A stretch of DNA of 64,000 nucleotides from Siderastrea siderea (taxonomy: Eukaryota; Cnidaria; Anthozoa; Scleractinia; Rhizangiidae). The notes under the pieces were generated by a model, which did no database searches, had not been told where the DNA came from, and was given only the letters and a program-made list of their open reading frames with translations. Below, in pieces: positions 12,130 to 23,354 of this stretch; position 1 is the first letter of the stretch, and the number at the start of each line of letters is the position of its first letter. The stretch is from the NCBI GenBank assembly GCA_964030785.1, contig OZ034968.1, positions 24,821,186 through 24,885,185 on the forward strand, read 5' to 3'. The position numbers were made by a program, and so were the translations under genes.

Positions 12130-12401
12130 TGTGTGACATATCAAAAGTTTTGTTAGTAGGATAAGGGGGCCGTTATTTAAATGTTCAATACAGCTGAACT
12201 GTGTAATGGTACTTTACTGATGCGATGGCGATAACAAAATTGTTTTCCCTGATTGGTAGATGTTATGTTTCATCGGGTTTGATTGACGTAATAATTACGC
12301 CTCCAACACCTTCGTTTCGCTCTAAATTCTAAGGTGCGGCTGTTAGGAGGTTAAGGTTTACAGCAGCTTGGTTCGAGATTCACAAGTTGACTTTCTACAA
12401 C
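12130..12401 (+). promoter_or_regulatory. TFP block 1 upstream region
   Basis: Collinear with 45905-46153, upstream of the equivalent exon in block 2. Shared parts include CCTGATTGGT (inverted CCAAT box), TTTGATTGACGTAATAA versus TTTAATTGACATAAAAA, AAGGTGCGGCT and AGCTTGGTTCGA. Retention of these blocks next to both start codons suggests promoter and 5' UTR sequence; no TATA box is obvious. Confidence 0.55.
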
Positions 12402-12447
12402 ATGAAAACCCTGTTTGCCTTGGCTTTTCTGCTTTGCATCTCCGTGG
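12402..12447 (+). CDS. Three-finger protein A, exon 1 (signal peptide)
   Basis: Encodes MKTLFALAFLLCISV plus one base of the next codon, then a GTAAGT donor. It is 46 nt long, ends in phase 1, and differs only slightly from the exons at 46154 and 47516. The nearest plus-strand downstream exon with a compatible start (two bases completing an Ala codon) that carries a three-finger domain is at 37999. Joining the two gives an uninterrupted 118-residue protein. That would need a 25.5-kb intron spanning two other genes; otherwise this exon is an orphan. Confidence 0.65.
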
Positions 12448-13560
12448 GTAAGTACCGAGTCTTTTACGTCAGGGGAAGGCAAGTTAACAGAAAACACCCA
12501 GGTCTTTCGAAGTGCAACAACAACTTAATCCGAGTCAACAGAGCTTGATTTAAATTTGTTTCGAAGAAATAATAAACATTTTACATCGTTTCAGTGAACT
12601 TACAGCCGGTGTTTTGTTGATCTGTTGGTTGTTGTGTTTGTTGCGACTGAGACTCGCTTAACTACTGAAGAGTTTAAATTTCAAATATAAGCCCCTGATC
12701 GTACGTCCATTTAAGGCAGCTGGATAGTTTATAAACTATCGGTATGAGTTTATACCTCTTGATCAGTCTATTTAATGCTTATTCTTGACCAGTGAAATCT
12801 CCATTAAAAAAAAGCGATCACACTCAAGAAAAATCTATTTTGACTTGCGCTGAGTTTTTGTATTCAGTTGATAGTGAAATATCCTGATGTCCACTTTTAC
12901 ATCTTGATTTTGGAACTGTCTTGGTATAAAACTTTCTGTTATAGCTAATATATCTAAAGTTAATCAATGATCTATGACTTGCATGCTTAAATTAATGATA
13001 AGTTATACTTATTCGCTTCGAAGTTTTTGTATAAAATGACTTAGATGACTTATCTTAAATTTCTTTCACAGCAGCTCTGCCAAATAACTGAATTAAGTGG
13101 AGTCGGCCATTCCTTACTAAACAGCTTTCAGTTGTCCGTGAACCATTGCTTATCGTTCATAATCTTCAGTGACCGGCTGACAGAACACATACCAACACAA
13201 TGCACTTCGTATAGAAAGAACCAAAAATCATAAATACATAGCGTTTTTTGTCCGTTTCCATGTCTCGACCACTAGGATCAACATTTCTCCCTAACTGATG
13301 TCACGAGCATTCAGTCACAGGAATAAACAATCGTTTGTATTTATTTGGGGAAGAATCTTTAAGCAATACTGATCAGAAGTTTGCAGATTGAAATTTCTTA
13401 AATAAAGGAATGTACCTCGTTTACTTGTTAATCAGTTATAAAGGAACTTCACTAGTTTGAACTTGAGTTATTTTCCGAAGTTTGCGAAAGATATTTAGAG
13501 AAGCCACGCTGCGAATAAATTTGTTGTCTGTAGTTTTGTTTTGTTGTTTTGTTGGTTGTT

Positions 13561-13606
13561 GAGAAAAAGCTATTTGCCTTAACTTTTTTGTTCTGCATCT
13601 CCGTTG
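13561..13606 (+). pseudogene. Dead TFP signal-peptide exon
   Basis: Aligns with the intact exon at 47516-47561: the frame still reads KKLFALTFLFCISV, but the start codon is GAG instead of ATG and the donor GT has become CT (GGTAGG to GCTAGG). The intron-side sequence to about 13980 stays alignable with 47562-47980. Two independent disabling changes in otherwise conserved sequence mark it as a pseudo-exon of duplicated block 1. Confidence 0.8.
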
Positions 13607-14070
13607 CTAGGTTCAATTCTTTTAAAAATCCCGACCGAAAAATCTTGAAGTAATTAGTTAGCTAACATCTGAACAAGGCTAAGTCTTAGGTTAGCTTTCG
13701 AGGAATTCACGCCCATTTTCCATATTATTAAAACATGCATGGAGGTGCTCTGTTGCTGCAGTCGCCATCTTTTATGTTTATAACGGTAGATTGATTTTCA
13801 TGTAAAAGGTGCAGAAATTTCTTTCCACCTCCCGCTTTCATACGACAAGCCACAGCAAATATTTGAACTATTTAAAAATATATTTATATTTTTTCTGCAA
13901 AAAAGCCACCTTCAGTAGCTAAAGCAATTAACATTTTTTAGTGCAAGAGAAACTTCAAGTTGGCGTTTGCATTTGAAATATTCCGGTGAAATCAAAGCTT
14001 TGTAGCTAGAAACTTGCATAAGACTGCATATTGTTTCTATCTTGTTACGCTTGTTCCGTGATTTTAACAA

Positions 14071-14172
<102 letters not shown>

Positions 14173-14276
14173 AAAGAGAGCAAATCTCCGGGTGTGATGT
14201 TAGGGAATCGAACTATAAACTGCCCGATGACAGGACGGAGAAAGCGCGAACTGTAAGTACCTCCTGTTGTCCCATA

Positions 14277-14307
14277 CAAATTCTTAGAAAACTTTTCTAA
14301 GAATTTG
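14277..14307. repeat. Perfect 15-bp palindrome
   Basis: CAAATTCTTAGAAAA, one C, then its exact complement TTTTCTAAGAATTTG. It could be a hairpin or the junction of two inverted repeats. No gene was found in the surrounding 14170-15420. Confidence 0.8.
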
Positions 14308-15430
14308 TGAGGAGTTTTTCAAGCATATCTAATGGGCTTACCGCAGGGCGTCGTAATCTGCTGCTTCATGATAGAAATGTCACTGCATCAAATGTAAACC
14401 AGAACGGCGGAGACGTAAGGACCGACTTATACATGTGATCAAGTCATAATAAAACGTGACTTGATTTTCCCATAGAGGAATGGTGCGCATCATTTACAAG
14501 TCAACACAAGACAAGTTTGGTCAATCAAATAGGAAATCCGAACCAAAAACTCATTTATAAAAATTAATTTGTCTGTGGTAAGGTGAGACCGCTCAAGGTG
14601 TAAGTAATCGAAAAATATTTTTAAAAAATGCAGCGAAAAGCAAAATGCCGGGTAATCACGGTTAATGTTCTGTTGGTTGGAAGCGGCTAATATTTGACTG
14701 AAAACTCTGCGATGGACTTTCGCCAAGAATAAACTTTCCAACAGGAGCGCGACCAGGAGGTCTTTTTAATTTTGTACATCATTATTTGTCACCGGATGCC
14801 AGTAACGAAAAGGATCAATGAAGTGTTTTCTTGCAGTTTCTGGTTTCATTTTCTTGAGAAACGATGTGATGTTACAAGCGGTTGTTAAACGCTGATTTCA
14901 GTGGTTATTTTCCTTCCAACACCGTCAGTGCACTCGTTTCCGGAGCTTAAAAGCGATGTGATTAGATTGATGTTATCCTGGAACTCTGTGAATTGACATT
15001 TTGTTTTCCTTTTGTATCAAACAATGGGATACATTCAAACTAGATTACAGTGAACAAGACTAGAAAAATCTTCCCTGATGTCCTTTTACAAAAGCCTCCC
15101 GTAGTGGACTCTGGTAACTAAAGTTGAATCTGTATGTAAGCCGTGCAAAATCATTACCGGTACAATTGTAGCTGCTAACTAAGTAGTCTTTTCGGCATAC
15201 AAGACCTGAACAAAACCACGTGTTCGATCTGAATTTTGTTATTTATCTCAGATATGCCTCGGTTACATTTAAGATTTCGTCGACTCATTACAACTTTAAA
15301 TCATTGCTAATCACAAACGCGAAGTTACATGAATTACATGCATATGCCAGGTTTTTCTCTCCAGTATTCTGGATCGGGTAAAGCTTCAAAGGGACATTGA
15401 ACTTTATGAAAAATGAAAATTTTTCTTTAG

Positions 15431-16017
15431 AAAATGGAAGTTGAAGTTGTGAAAATGGAAGTTTGTTTTTTGAAAAATGGAAGTTGAAGTTGTGAAAATG
15501 GAAGTTTGTTTTTTGAAAAATGGAAGTTGAAGTTGTGAAAATGGAAGTTTGTTTTTTGAAAAATGGAAGTTGAAGTTGTAAAAATGGAAGTTTGTTTTTT
15601 GAAAAATGGAAGTTGTAGCTGTGAAAATGGAAGTTTGTTTTTTGAAAAATGGAAGTTGAAGTTGTAAAAATGGAAGTTTGTTTTTTGAAAAATGGAAGCT
15701 GAAGTTGTAAAAATGGAAGTTTGTTTTTTGAAAAATGGAAGTTGAAGTTGTAAAGATGGGAGTTTGTTTTTTGAAAAATGGAAGCTGAAGTTGTAAAAAT
15801 GGAAGTTTGTTTTTTGAAAAGTGGAAGTTGAAGTTGTAAAAATGGAAGTTTGTTTTTTGAAAAATGGAAGTTGAAGTTGTAAAAATGGAAGTTTGTTTTT
15901 TGAAAAATGGAAGTTGAAGTTGTGAAAATGGAAGTTTGTTTTTTGAAAAATGGAAGTTGAAGTTGTGAAAATGGAAGTTTGTTTTTTTGAAAATGGAAGT
16001 TCGTTTTTTGAATATTG
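15431..16017 (+). repeat. 43-bp minisatellite, array 1
   Basis: About 13-14 copies of a 43-bp unit made of two related halves: TGGAAGTTGAAGTTGTGAAA (+1 base, 21 bp) and TGGAAGTTTGTTTTTTGAAA (+2 bases, 22 bp). Spacing of the unit start (15435, 15478, 15521) confirms the period. It ends about 34 bp before the first ATG of the SAM/HECT gene. The minus strand has no stops in the unit, so long spurious open frames appear there. The reverse-oriented partner is at 28284-28936. Confidence 0.9.
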
Positions 16018-17634
16018 TTTCCAGTCCCTTGCCAAGCGCACATGTTCACGATGGCGGATGTCACTGCTGACGGCGTCAACGATGTGGAATCTTCTTGCAA
16101 ACAAGTAAGCTGTTGATGCTCCTTTTGTCTTTTAAAAGCAAGAGAGAAGACAGTTGATTTATCGAATGTCGTGTTATTCTTTACAGGTGGCTGATTTCAT
16201 CTGTAAACATATGGGCAACCAAACTGCCGAGCGCTTTCGGAAGGAGAAGGTAAGCGTAACCTTAGTTGTCTGTCGAATATAAGCTTGAAGCGAACGGGTA
16301 TTCTTTACCGGTTGTGATGTAAATAATAAAAAAACCTTGTACTGTATTGTTTTAACTACTGAAAAAAGGGCCGAATCACGAAACCTAAAAGAAAATGGAT
16401 TGTTTGTGTGATGCAAAGACCGTATTCCCTGATGCAACGGTGCAAATATGTTATCAAGGTCGTGTTTCTTCCACCTTTATTGTACCATTGTAATCTCAGT
16501 TAGCTGTCAAGAACAAAAGAATACCACGGCGTACTCTTGAAAACTGCGTGTAAAAGTCCAGGCACAATTTTGCTTCAGCTTGTATTGTTTTACCAACCGC
16601 TCTCTGAAATCTGTTTTGTGGAAGAAGTACAGGCCGCCTTGACGCGATAAGAGTACGTGACATTTGTTACTCTCGTGGAGTTGCCTGGCAATTATTGTGT
16701 TTAATAAATTTCAGCTCTTCTTAGGAACGTGAATGTGAAGGTTGTACATGTACTATGTAAATCCCAAAATTGTTGACACTTTCATGAAACTTGAAAGAAT
16801 AGAAGACAAACTATTTGCAAGAAAATGCCAAATGGCACTTTCACTGTATGTTTGTTTACATTTCCTAAAATCTGACTTGTCAGGTAGTTTTGAATATATT
16901 TTATTAGAATTTCACGAGTAGTGATATCCACATTTAAATTTCGTATTATAGACATCGAAGGATACAAACAAAATGCACAGGCTCTAATCCTGAGTTGATA
17001 TAAAAACTAATTGCCCTATAGCAAATAGTGCTGACTGGCATTATTATTTTGTAAACAGTGGAAGTGACAAAGCAACACATAAGACGTGATAGGAATCGGT
17101 TTGGTTAGAGATTGATAACATCTAAAGTCATATCCTAAAATGAAAAAAGAAACGACGGTGAATTTACTCACTTGTCACTCATGTTCCACTGCTGCATCCA
17201 CAGGAATTATTACTCATATTTCAAAACAAATTCCTTTGGAAATCCGAGCAAGCCTGGATTTCACTTGTATATTTAATCCTATATTCGGTAAAAGAAAAAT
17301 TTTTGATATTGCACAAAATTATATCATTCTTTCTGTGGAAAGAATGCTAGTCAGCAGTTTGATAATTAGTAAGTAGGTAAGAAGGTTCTTTATTCTGAGT
17401 TGTTAATTACTGACAGAGTTGATTATATATTGGAAGGCAGGTGAAATACACATGTAACATGTCCCTGCTTAGATATGTACAAGAAGGTAGGCTAATGACA
17501 ACCTTATTCCCCGGGTCTTTCATCTCACCTACACCACCCCCTGGGGGGGGGGGGGGTTAACTCCCTCATATGGCCTATACAGGGACCTTCTCGCTGGACA
17601 GGGTATGGTTTTTTGCCTCTCTGTCCCAAGCTTC

Positions 17635-17945
17635 ATGGTGGTCAAACACAAAAAACAAGGCCACTTCCAGTTTTTCAGAACCTTGAAGTTTGAATCAGTT
17701 CAGGCTTTTACGAGCTCGAAGTTAGTATGAAAATGATATACAAAATGTCCCGATAAACAAAATTTCACGCTGATTAAACTTGTGGATGCCCGTTACTTCA
17801 TTGTGAACACATGCTCAAAGCAAAAAGCTTAAGTTTTCAGAAATGGTGTTAAGTTTTGTGGTTAAAGTGAAACTGTCGACATTTGTCTGTGTTTTCTTTT
17901 GGAAAATTATGGCGGGAACGATGCATGTGTCGTGCATTTGACCTC
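17635..17945. repeat. Dispersed repeat, copy 2
   Basis: Second member of the family at 1965-2290, same orientation, inside the SAM/HECT intron. Confidence 0.6.
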
Positions 17946-18375
17946 TGTGAAGTCCCAAGCAGGTATATAATTTTTTGGAAGGCTCTCCTAAGCAAGGTAT
18001 AATTGCATGATTGTCATCGTTAAATATGGTTAGATCAGAGACATCTGCTGGCCTTTAAAACATGTTGTGTAAGACAAGGAAGAGTTTATTTTGTAATTTT
18101 TCCTTCCTAGAATAAAGGGTGTTGTCATAAACAGGGTTTGTATTTTAGGGCTTTTTTTGTCCATAACAGGATCAGAGCTGCACACCCTCAGCAGGACCCT
18201 TTCATCCTCTACTTCCACAATGGGAAACTCTCCACATGCTTTCCAGACCAAAAGAAAAATCCAGGTCAATTTCCCCAGCATTCTCTGGGAAAGATCAAAT
18301 TAATCATGCCCCCAAAGACCTCCTTGTATGTGGACTTAAGGTGTTTAATACTTATTGCTTTGCTGGTACAATTAT

Positions 18376-18392
18376 AGTTATTATTATTATTA

Positions 18393-18437
<45 letters not shown>

Positions 18438-18447
18438 GTTATTATTA
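18376..18447. repeat. (TTA)n microsatellite
   Basis: Long run of TTA units with few interruptions. Confidence 0.9.
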
Positions 18448-21400
18448 TGAATAGGGTACTTGCATTGAAAGTAATGGGAAGGCCAAGAGGGGTACTCCTC
18501 GAAATTTGAGGTGAGGGTGTGCTGCTTAGTTTGCCAAACCCCAATTTTTTTTTTTTACAAAAATGTGCTATGCTGTGAGATTAGGCTTCTAAAATTGAAA
18601 CCAATTTTCACATTCTGAAACCCTAAAGCCTAATATACATTCCTAAAGTGCGACTGTCGCAAATATTAAAAATTCCAAAATTATGGGATGTAATTAAACT
18701 TTTGGGTGGGGCATGACAGAAAATGCCCCTTTTCAAAAGTGCTTCTTATTGCATTTCGGGGATGATTTATTGGCACTTTTGGAAACTCCACACAAACTCT
18801 CCCAAGTTCATCTCTGTTCTAAGAAATACATCCCATCACAGATACCAGATTAAAAGATAAGAGGGAGAATGAGCTCTGTAACTCTATTGAACAAAGCAAG
18901 AAGGTTGTATGTTACAGTTTAAAGAAGAAGAAACTCGGATTTTCCCCCTTTTAGCCTCCTCGGACCCACTTTTGTTTCAATTTGTAGAATTTTCAGGGAA
19001 ATGTCACTTAAAGGTCATATCCTACGGTGCGTCAACAAGTATTCCCTCCTTTTTCAATTATTCCCTGATTAAAGATTGAGATTTGATTTGATTTGATTTG
19101 ATATTTTCTGTCTGCGAAATATTGATTTTGAAGGGGCCATTCCTTTTTATTTAGGTTGATAGGTCTGCGGTTCTACTGATGTCTGATGAGCAGCTTTCTT
19201 CCATGGGTGTCTGTACCATTGGAGAACGCCTACGACTGAGAGCATTTTGTTCGCCTGGAGCGTCAACATCAAAGTCCTCAGGCCTCTCTAAGACTTCTGA
19301 TAGGCAAGAAAAGGTAGAAAGAGTTCAAGAGATTCTCAACCGAAACAAGCGAGGAAAGAGAAGTAGTGATAGTGTTAGTTTGACTGGTTGTCCATCAAAA
19401 GTACGCCAAAAAGTCACATTAAAGTTCGACTTTGGATGGAAACATTACTTTGATGGAAAGTACAAACTGAAAAGAAGCGATCGAGGTGGGGGAAAACGCC
19501 GCATCGATGTTTCCAAGACTGCGAGTTATGACGAGTGTCTTCAAATTGCGAAAAAGTTGTTCTTCCCGAAAGGCTTAAGTGACGAAGGCCACGAAGATGA
19601 TATGTATTATCCTCCTTGCCGACAACAATTCAAGCGACATAGAGAATTTGGAAGACGGTTCCGAAATAATACCATTTTCTCCAGAGAAATACAAAGAAGT
19701 CACAGGCTTCACACTACCAAGTGTGTATTTATTGTCAAGAACAAAAAGTTCCGTTGACGACGACAGTTCCGATGAAGGTCTTACACAGCCTGTCTTCGAG
19801 GGTGACCAGCAAGATCAAGCGTCAGCCCTGATTGGGAGCAGCGCAAGCAGAAGTGCTTTCTTCGCCGAGCTCGAGCGTCAGGTATCTGAATCAGCGACGA
19901 TAGACGCTGTGAAGGAGGCAAGCAGAGTGGAACGTATCCAAGAGGAAATAACAAAGGCATAAAAAGAAGCAGAGGCTTTGGAAATGCTTAGAAAGGCACG
20001 AGAGCTAAGGGTTCCACCAGAGCCTGATAGTGCACATTCTCGGGTGGTTCTTTCAGTGCGCCATCTACATTTAGGTGTTTTAACACGTGCATTCTTCACG
20101 ACAAATACTATATCAGCAGTGTACGATTGGGTAGGTTCTTTAAGTAAAACACCCAAACACTTCATTTTGTCCAAAGTCCCCACGGTACCCATATACCCAG
20201 ATGAAAGCGTCGCCGTCGCTGATAACGAAGTCCTAACCATGACCGAAGAGGAGTCCGCCATACCTTTGTCGAGGGATGAAACCGAAATTACCTTCTACAG
20301 TGGAGAAAGCGATAGCGAAACAAACAAAACCTTACCCTTCTCTGAACCAACCATTATGGAAGTTGGTGACAAACCTCCAGAGGTTCTGTTAGAAGACGAC
20401 GATGGAGTAGAGGGAACAACTGAAGATGAGGATACTTTACAAGGCTTTAAAACGCTAGAGGAACGGAGGAAAGCACATGCGCAAAAGTCTGAAATGTTGC
20501 AAGAGGAGCTTATCACTGTCAGTCGTCATAACGTCCTCAAGGAACTGTTGGCCATCTACCAAGACCCGCAGATTTCCCAAAAGAAACTGGTAGCATTTCT
20601 CGATGAAGACTTTGGAAGCGGTGATGGGGTTCTTTGGGAGATATACTCTATCTTCTGGAGTAATTTTGTGACCCAAAACTGTGAAGGAAGTTCTCAATTT
20701 GCAATTTCGGTCACTCCAGCCATGCAACCCCAAGATTACGTCTTTGTCGCACGAATTCTGACTCACAGCTATATTCAATGTGGCAGCTTTCCAGTTCAGC
20801 TTGCTCGAGCGTCAATGCATCAGGCCATCTTTGATTCTGTCAGCGATGAGATCCTTTTGGATTCCTTTTTGATGCTTGTTCCCGTCAAAGAACGTGACAG
20901 CGTTCTTTCTGGCCTAAATGGCACAGGACGTTTCCCCTTAGAGGAAATTCTTGATATTCTTGATGACTTTAAAGAATCAACAATGCCAACCCCGGAGAAC
21001 TTTCGTTCATTGCTGATCAAAGTAGCGAAATCCGAGCTCGTTACAAAGCCGTACTTGCCTCTTCTTAAGCTGAGAGAAGGAATGGGTGAGTTTTGGAATG
21101 GCCTTCGACGAGAGGAGTTAGACCCAATTTACCACATGTGCAACCCAACTCCACAGAGAGTTGCTCGTTACTTGAAGGCAGTTGCTAATGATGCTCAAGA
21201 GCAAGGAGTTGTCCGGTGGTTGAAACGATACACAAGGAATTTGGATGACAAAATGGCGGTACGTTTTGTACGCTTCTGCACTGTTTCGGAAGTACTTATT
21301 CCTGGGAGAAACATCTTGGTCCGCTTCCAAACTATGACGGAGAATGCCATCAGCCCGAAAGCACGTACATGCTTTCTCACTTTGACAGTGGCAAGAAATT

Positions 21401-21477
21401 ACCGATCGTACAGCCAACTTAGGGATAACTTCGACTTTTTTCTGCGCGATCCCTCTCTGTGGGATTTGTCAGACTGA

Positions 21478-23354
21478 ACGCACTGTCCGAAGGAACGTTC
21501 TTAACTCTCTGTTGAAGAGCATTACTGAAAAGTACTAAGGCGGGTACATTCCGTGACTGTAACTTACATTCACGCCCCTTTGTGTTAAAGTATCTATTTT
21601 CTAGTTCTATAGAGACAAATGAACTATGATGACGATGTTCGTTTAAGGGTAGAAGTTCCCAAAAAGTCAACTGTTTACTACCTTGGCAGGTGTTTGTCTG
21701 TGTTAGGTTTCATGGTACCATAACACGTTGAGTTAACTGAAAAGTTGTTTTGGTATATAAGAACTCGTGACCTTTGCGGGCTTCCCATTAGAACAGGAAC
21801 TCGACTTCAATACCATGGTAACGATTGTGGTCGACAACCATAATTACATCAACAACCAACAGACCGTTAAAAAGAAAATGGGATCGATCCGCGAATCAAA
21901 AACCACGAACGTCACATTTTGAATGTTGAGTTACACGTAGTTGTTTCGGCGACAGTTTTGAAACGTTCGTTATGGTTATCTCTTCATCTGCGAAGTTCAC
22001 ATGTTTTAGAAAGGTCTAGCAACACTGCATTCTGTGAAGGTTTGCTTCACGTTTTGGTTGGTGGTTTGTATCGTTTACTTCTTGTAGAGACAGGAGAGAG
22101 GCAATGATGTTCATTTTAACTAATAGTTAATTTTCAGATCAAGTTTTAATACCTGACTGTGAAAGGTGTTTCTCAGGATTATTAAGGACTGGATCTGCAC
22201 GTGTCTGGTTCAGAAAGTAAGCGGGGTGGTCTATCTTGGAAAGAAAACATGTGATAGTATAAGACTTGGCCATGGCCTTTTTCCTGTTACTTTTTGCCAT
22301 TGAAGTTTCCAGGGCAACAGATTGCGTGACCAATTAAGGTTTTACTTCCGTTATGTCATTTGGGGCTTTTGCACACAAGAATGAAAAACGTCTACCTGGT
22401 TTTTTCATTCCTTTTCTACCATACTGAGGTACTTTTCAAACGTAACTGGAAAGGTGGTCTCTTTATCCTGACCACATCACCAGGACACGCCTTCAAGTCA
22501 ATAGCATTTCGTGTGTAGAACTTAATTCAAGAAAAACTATTTAAAAAAGACGTCGTATTGTAAGATAGGTTTGCAAAAATTCTCGTGCATCTCGCCTGAA
22601 GAATAATATCCAAATTCGATACCTTAACCAGTCACGTGATCTATTGTGACAACTACTAACAAAATGAGCATTCGTAACATGTAAAATCTTATTTCTTAAG
22701 CTCGTATCAATAGGTTGCATACATACTGAGATAGGCCACCCCTTTATTTTTAAACTAACATCAAGGTGACTATATAGAGGCTACGCGAAAGTGCAAAAAC
22801 ACGTTAGTTATGATAAGAGATGGTGTAGCCTGTTTGTTTGGTCTCAATTGAAACTATTTTCTCACTCTAGTGGTATCGAAGTCACGCACTAGAATGTAAG
22901 GAGAAATATTGAACTGACTGTCTACTGCGTAATTACCATGAATAAGGACGCATTAACTTTAGCTGTGTCAATATAGTTGTTGTTGATTTGAAGCTTCTGA
23001 CTGTCTTGTTTGATGCACCCTTTTCCCTTTCCCCTTTCGCTAGGTAAACACTGGTGTATCGTGGTCTGCAGTCTATCTTATGAACGGTACTTGTATGAGA
23101 GTCATCAGCTTAGCGACGGGACTTTTTAAAATTGAGATGTGCTTACAAAAGCAAAAGAACTCTTAGTTCTTAGGGCCAGTACGGTAAATTTACTGTACAT
23201 CGGACAAAAGTTGTTTATTTCTTTTATAACAAAACGAGACATGATTCAGGAAATACCCTGCATGATGCAAAACTCATGCAATGTTCATTTTCCCACCCGT
23301 TGGGAAGTTAAAAGTTATTTCGTTGCAATCAGTCACTCACACCTTAGATGAATA
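21478..23354. other. Spacer between convergent genes
   Basis: Lies between the 3' ends of the plus-strand SAM/HECT gene and the minus-strand integrase gene. No exon-like sequence was recognised; the open frames have no family motif. Confidence 0.5.

Larger units (their letters stand above)
16250..19154 (+). other. Large intron of the SAM/HECT gene
   Basis: Bounded by a GTAAGC donor and a TTTTATTTAG acceptor. It holds a dispersed repeat (17635-17945), a poly-G run near 17545, a (TTA)n microsatellite (18376-18447) and a GATTT pentamer run near 19083. No further exon was identified. Confidence 0.65.
16051..21477 (+). pseudogene. SAM / UBX-like / HECT-domain gene (G2E3-like), disrupted
   Basis: Three exons, all phase 0: 16051-16104 (starts MADVTADG), 16187-16249 (VADFICKHMGNQTAERFRKE) and 19155-21477. 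Exons 2 and 3 join into a SAM-like domain (VDRSAVLLMSDEQL, MGVCTIGERLRLRAFC). Then come a KFDFGWKHYF block, a UBX-like fold (HSRVVLSVRHLHLGVLTRAF, YDWVGSL) at about 20038-20160, and a HECT-type ligase region whose C lobe ends in ARTCFLTL with the presumed thioester Cys at 21370-21372. The family is inferred to be a ubiquitin ligase. Exon 3 carries a frameshift near 19600-19620 and an in-frame TAA at 19960-19962; sequence after each lesion is still well conserved, so the decay is recent or the lesions are sequencing errors. Confidence 0.8.

Noticed and set aside
15288..16104. 270- and 225-residue minus-strand open frames
   Set aside because: They are produced by the stop-free 43-bp minisatellite; the same peptides appear in different frames and there is no start or splice context.
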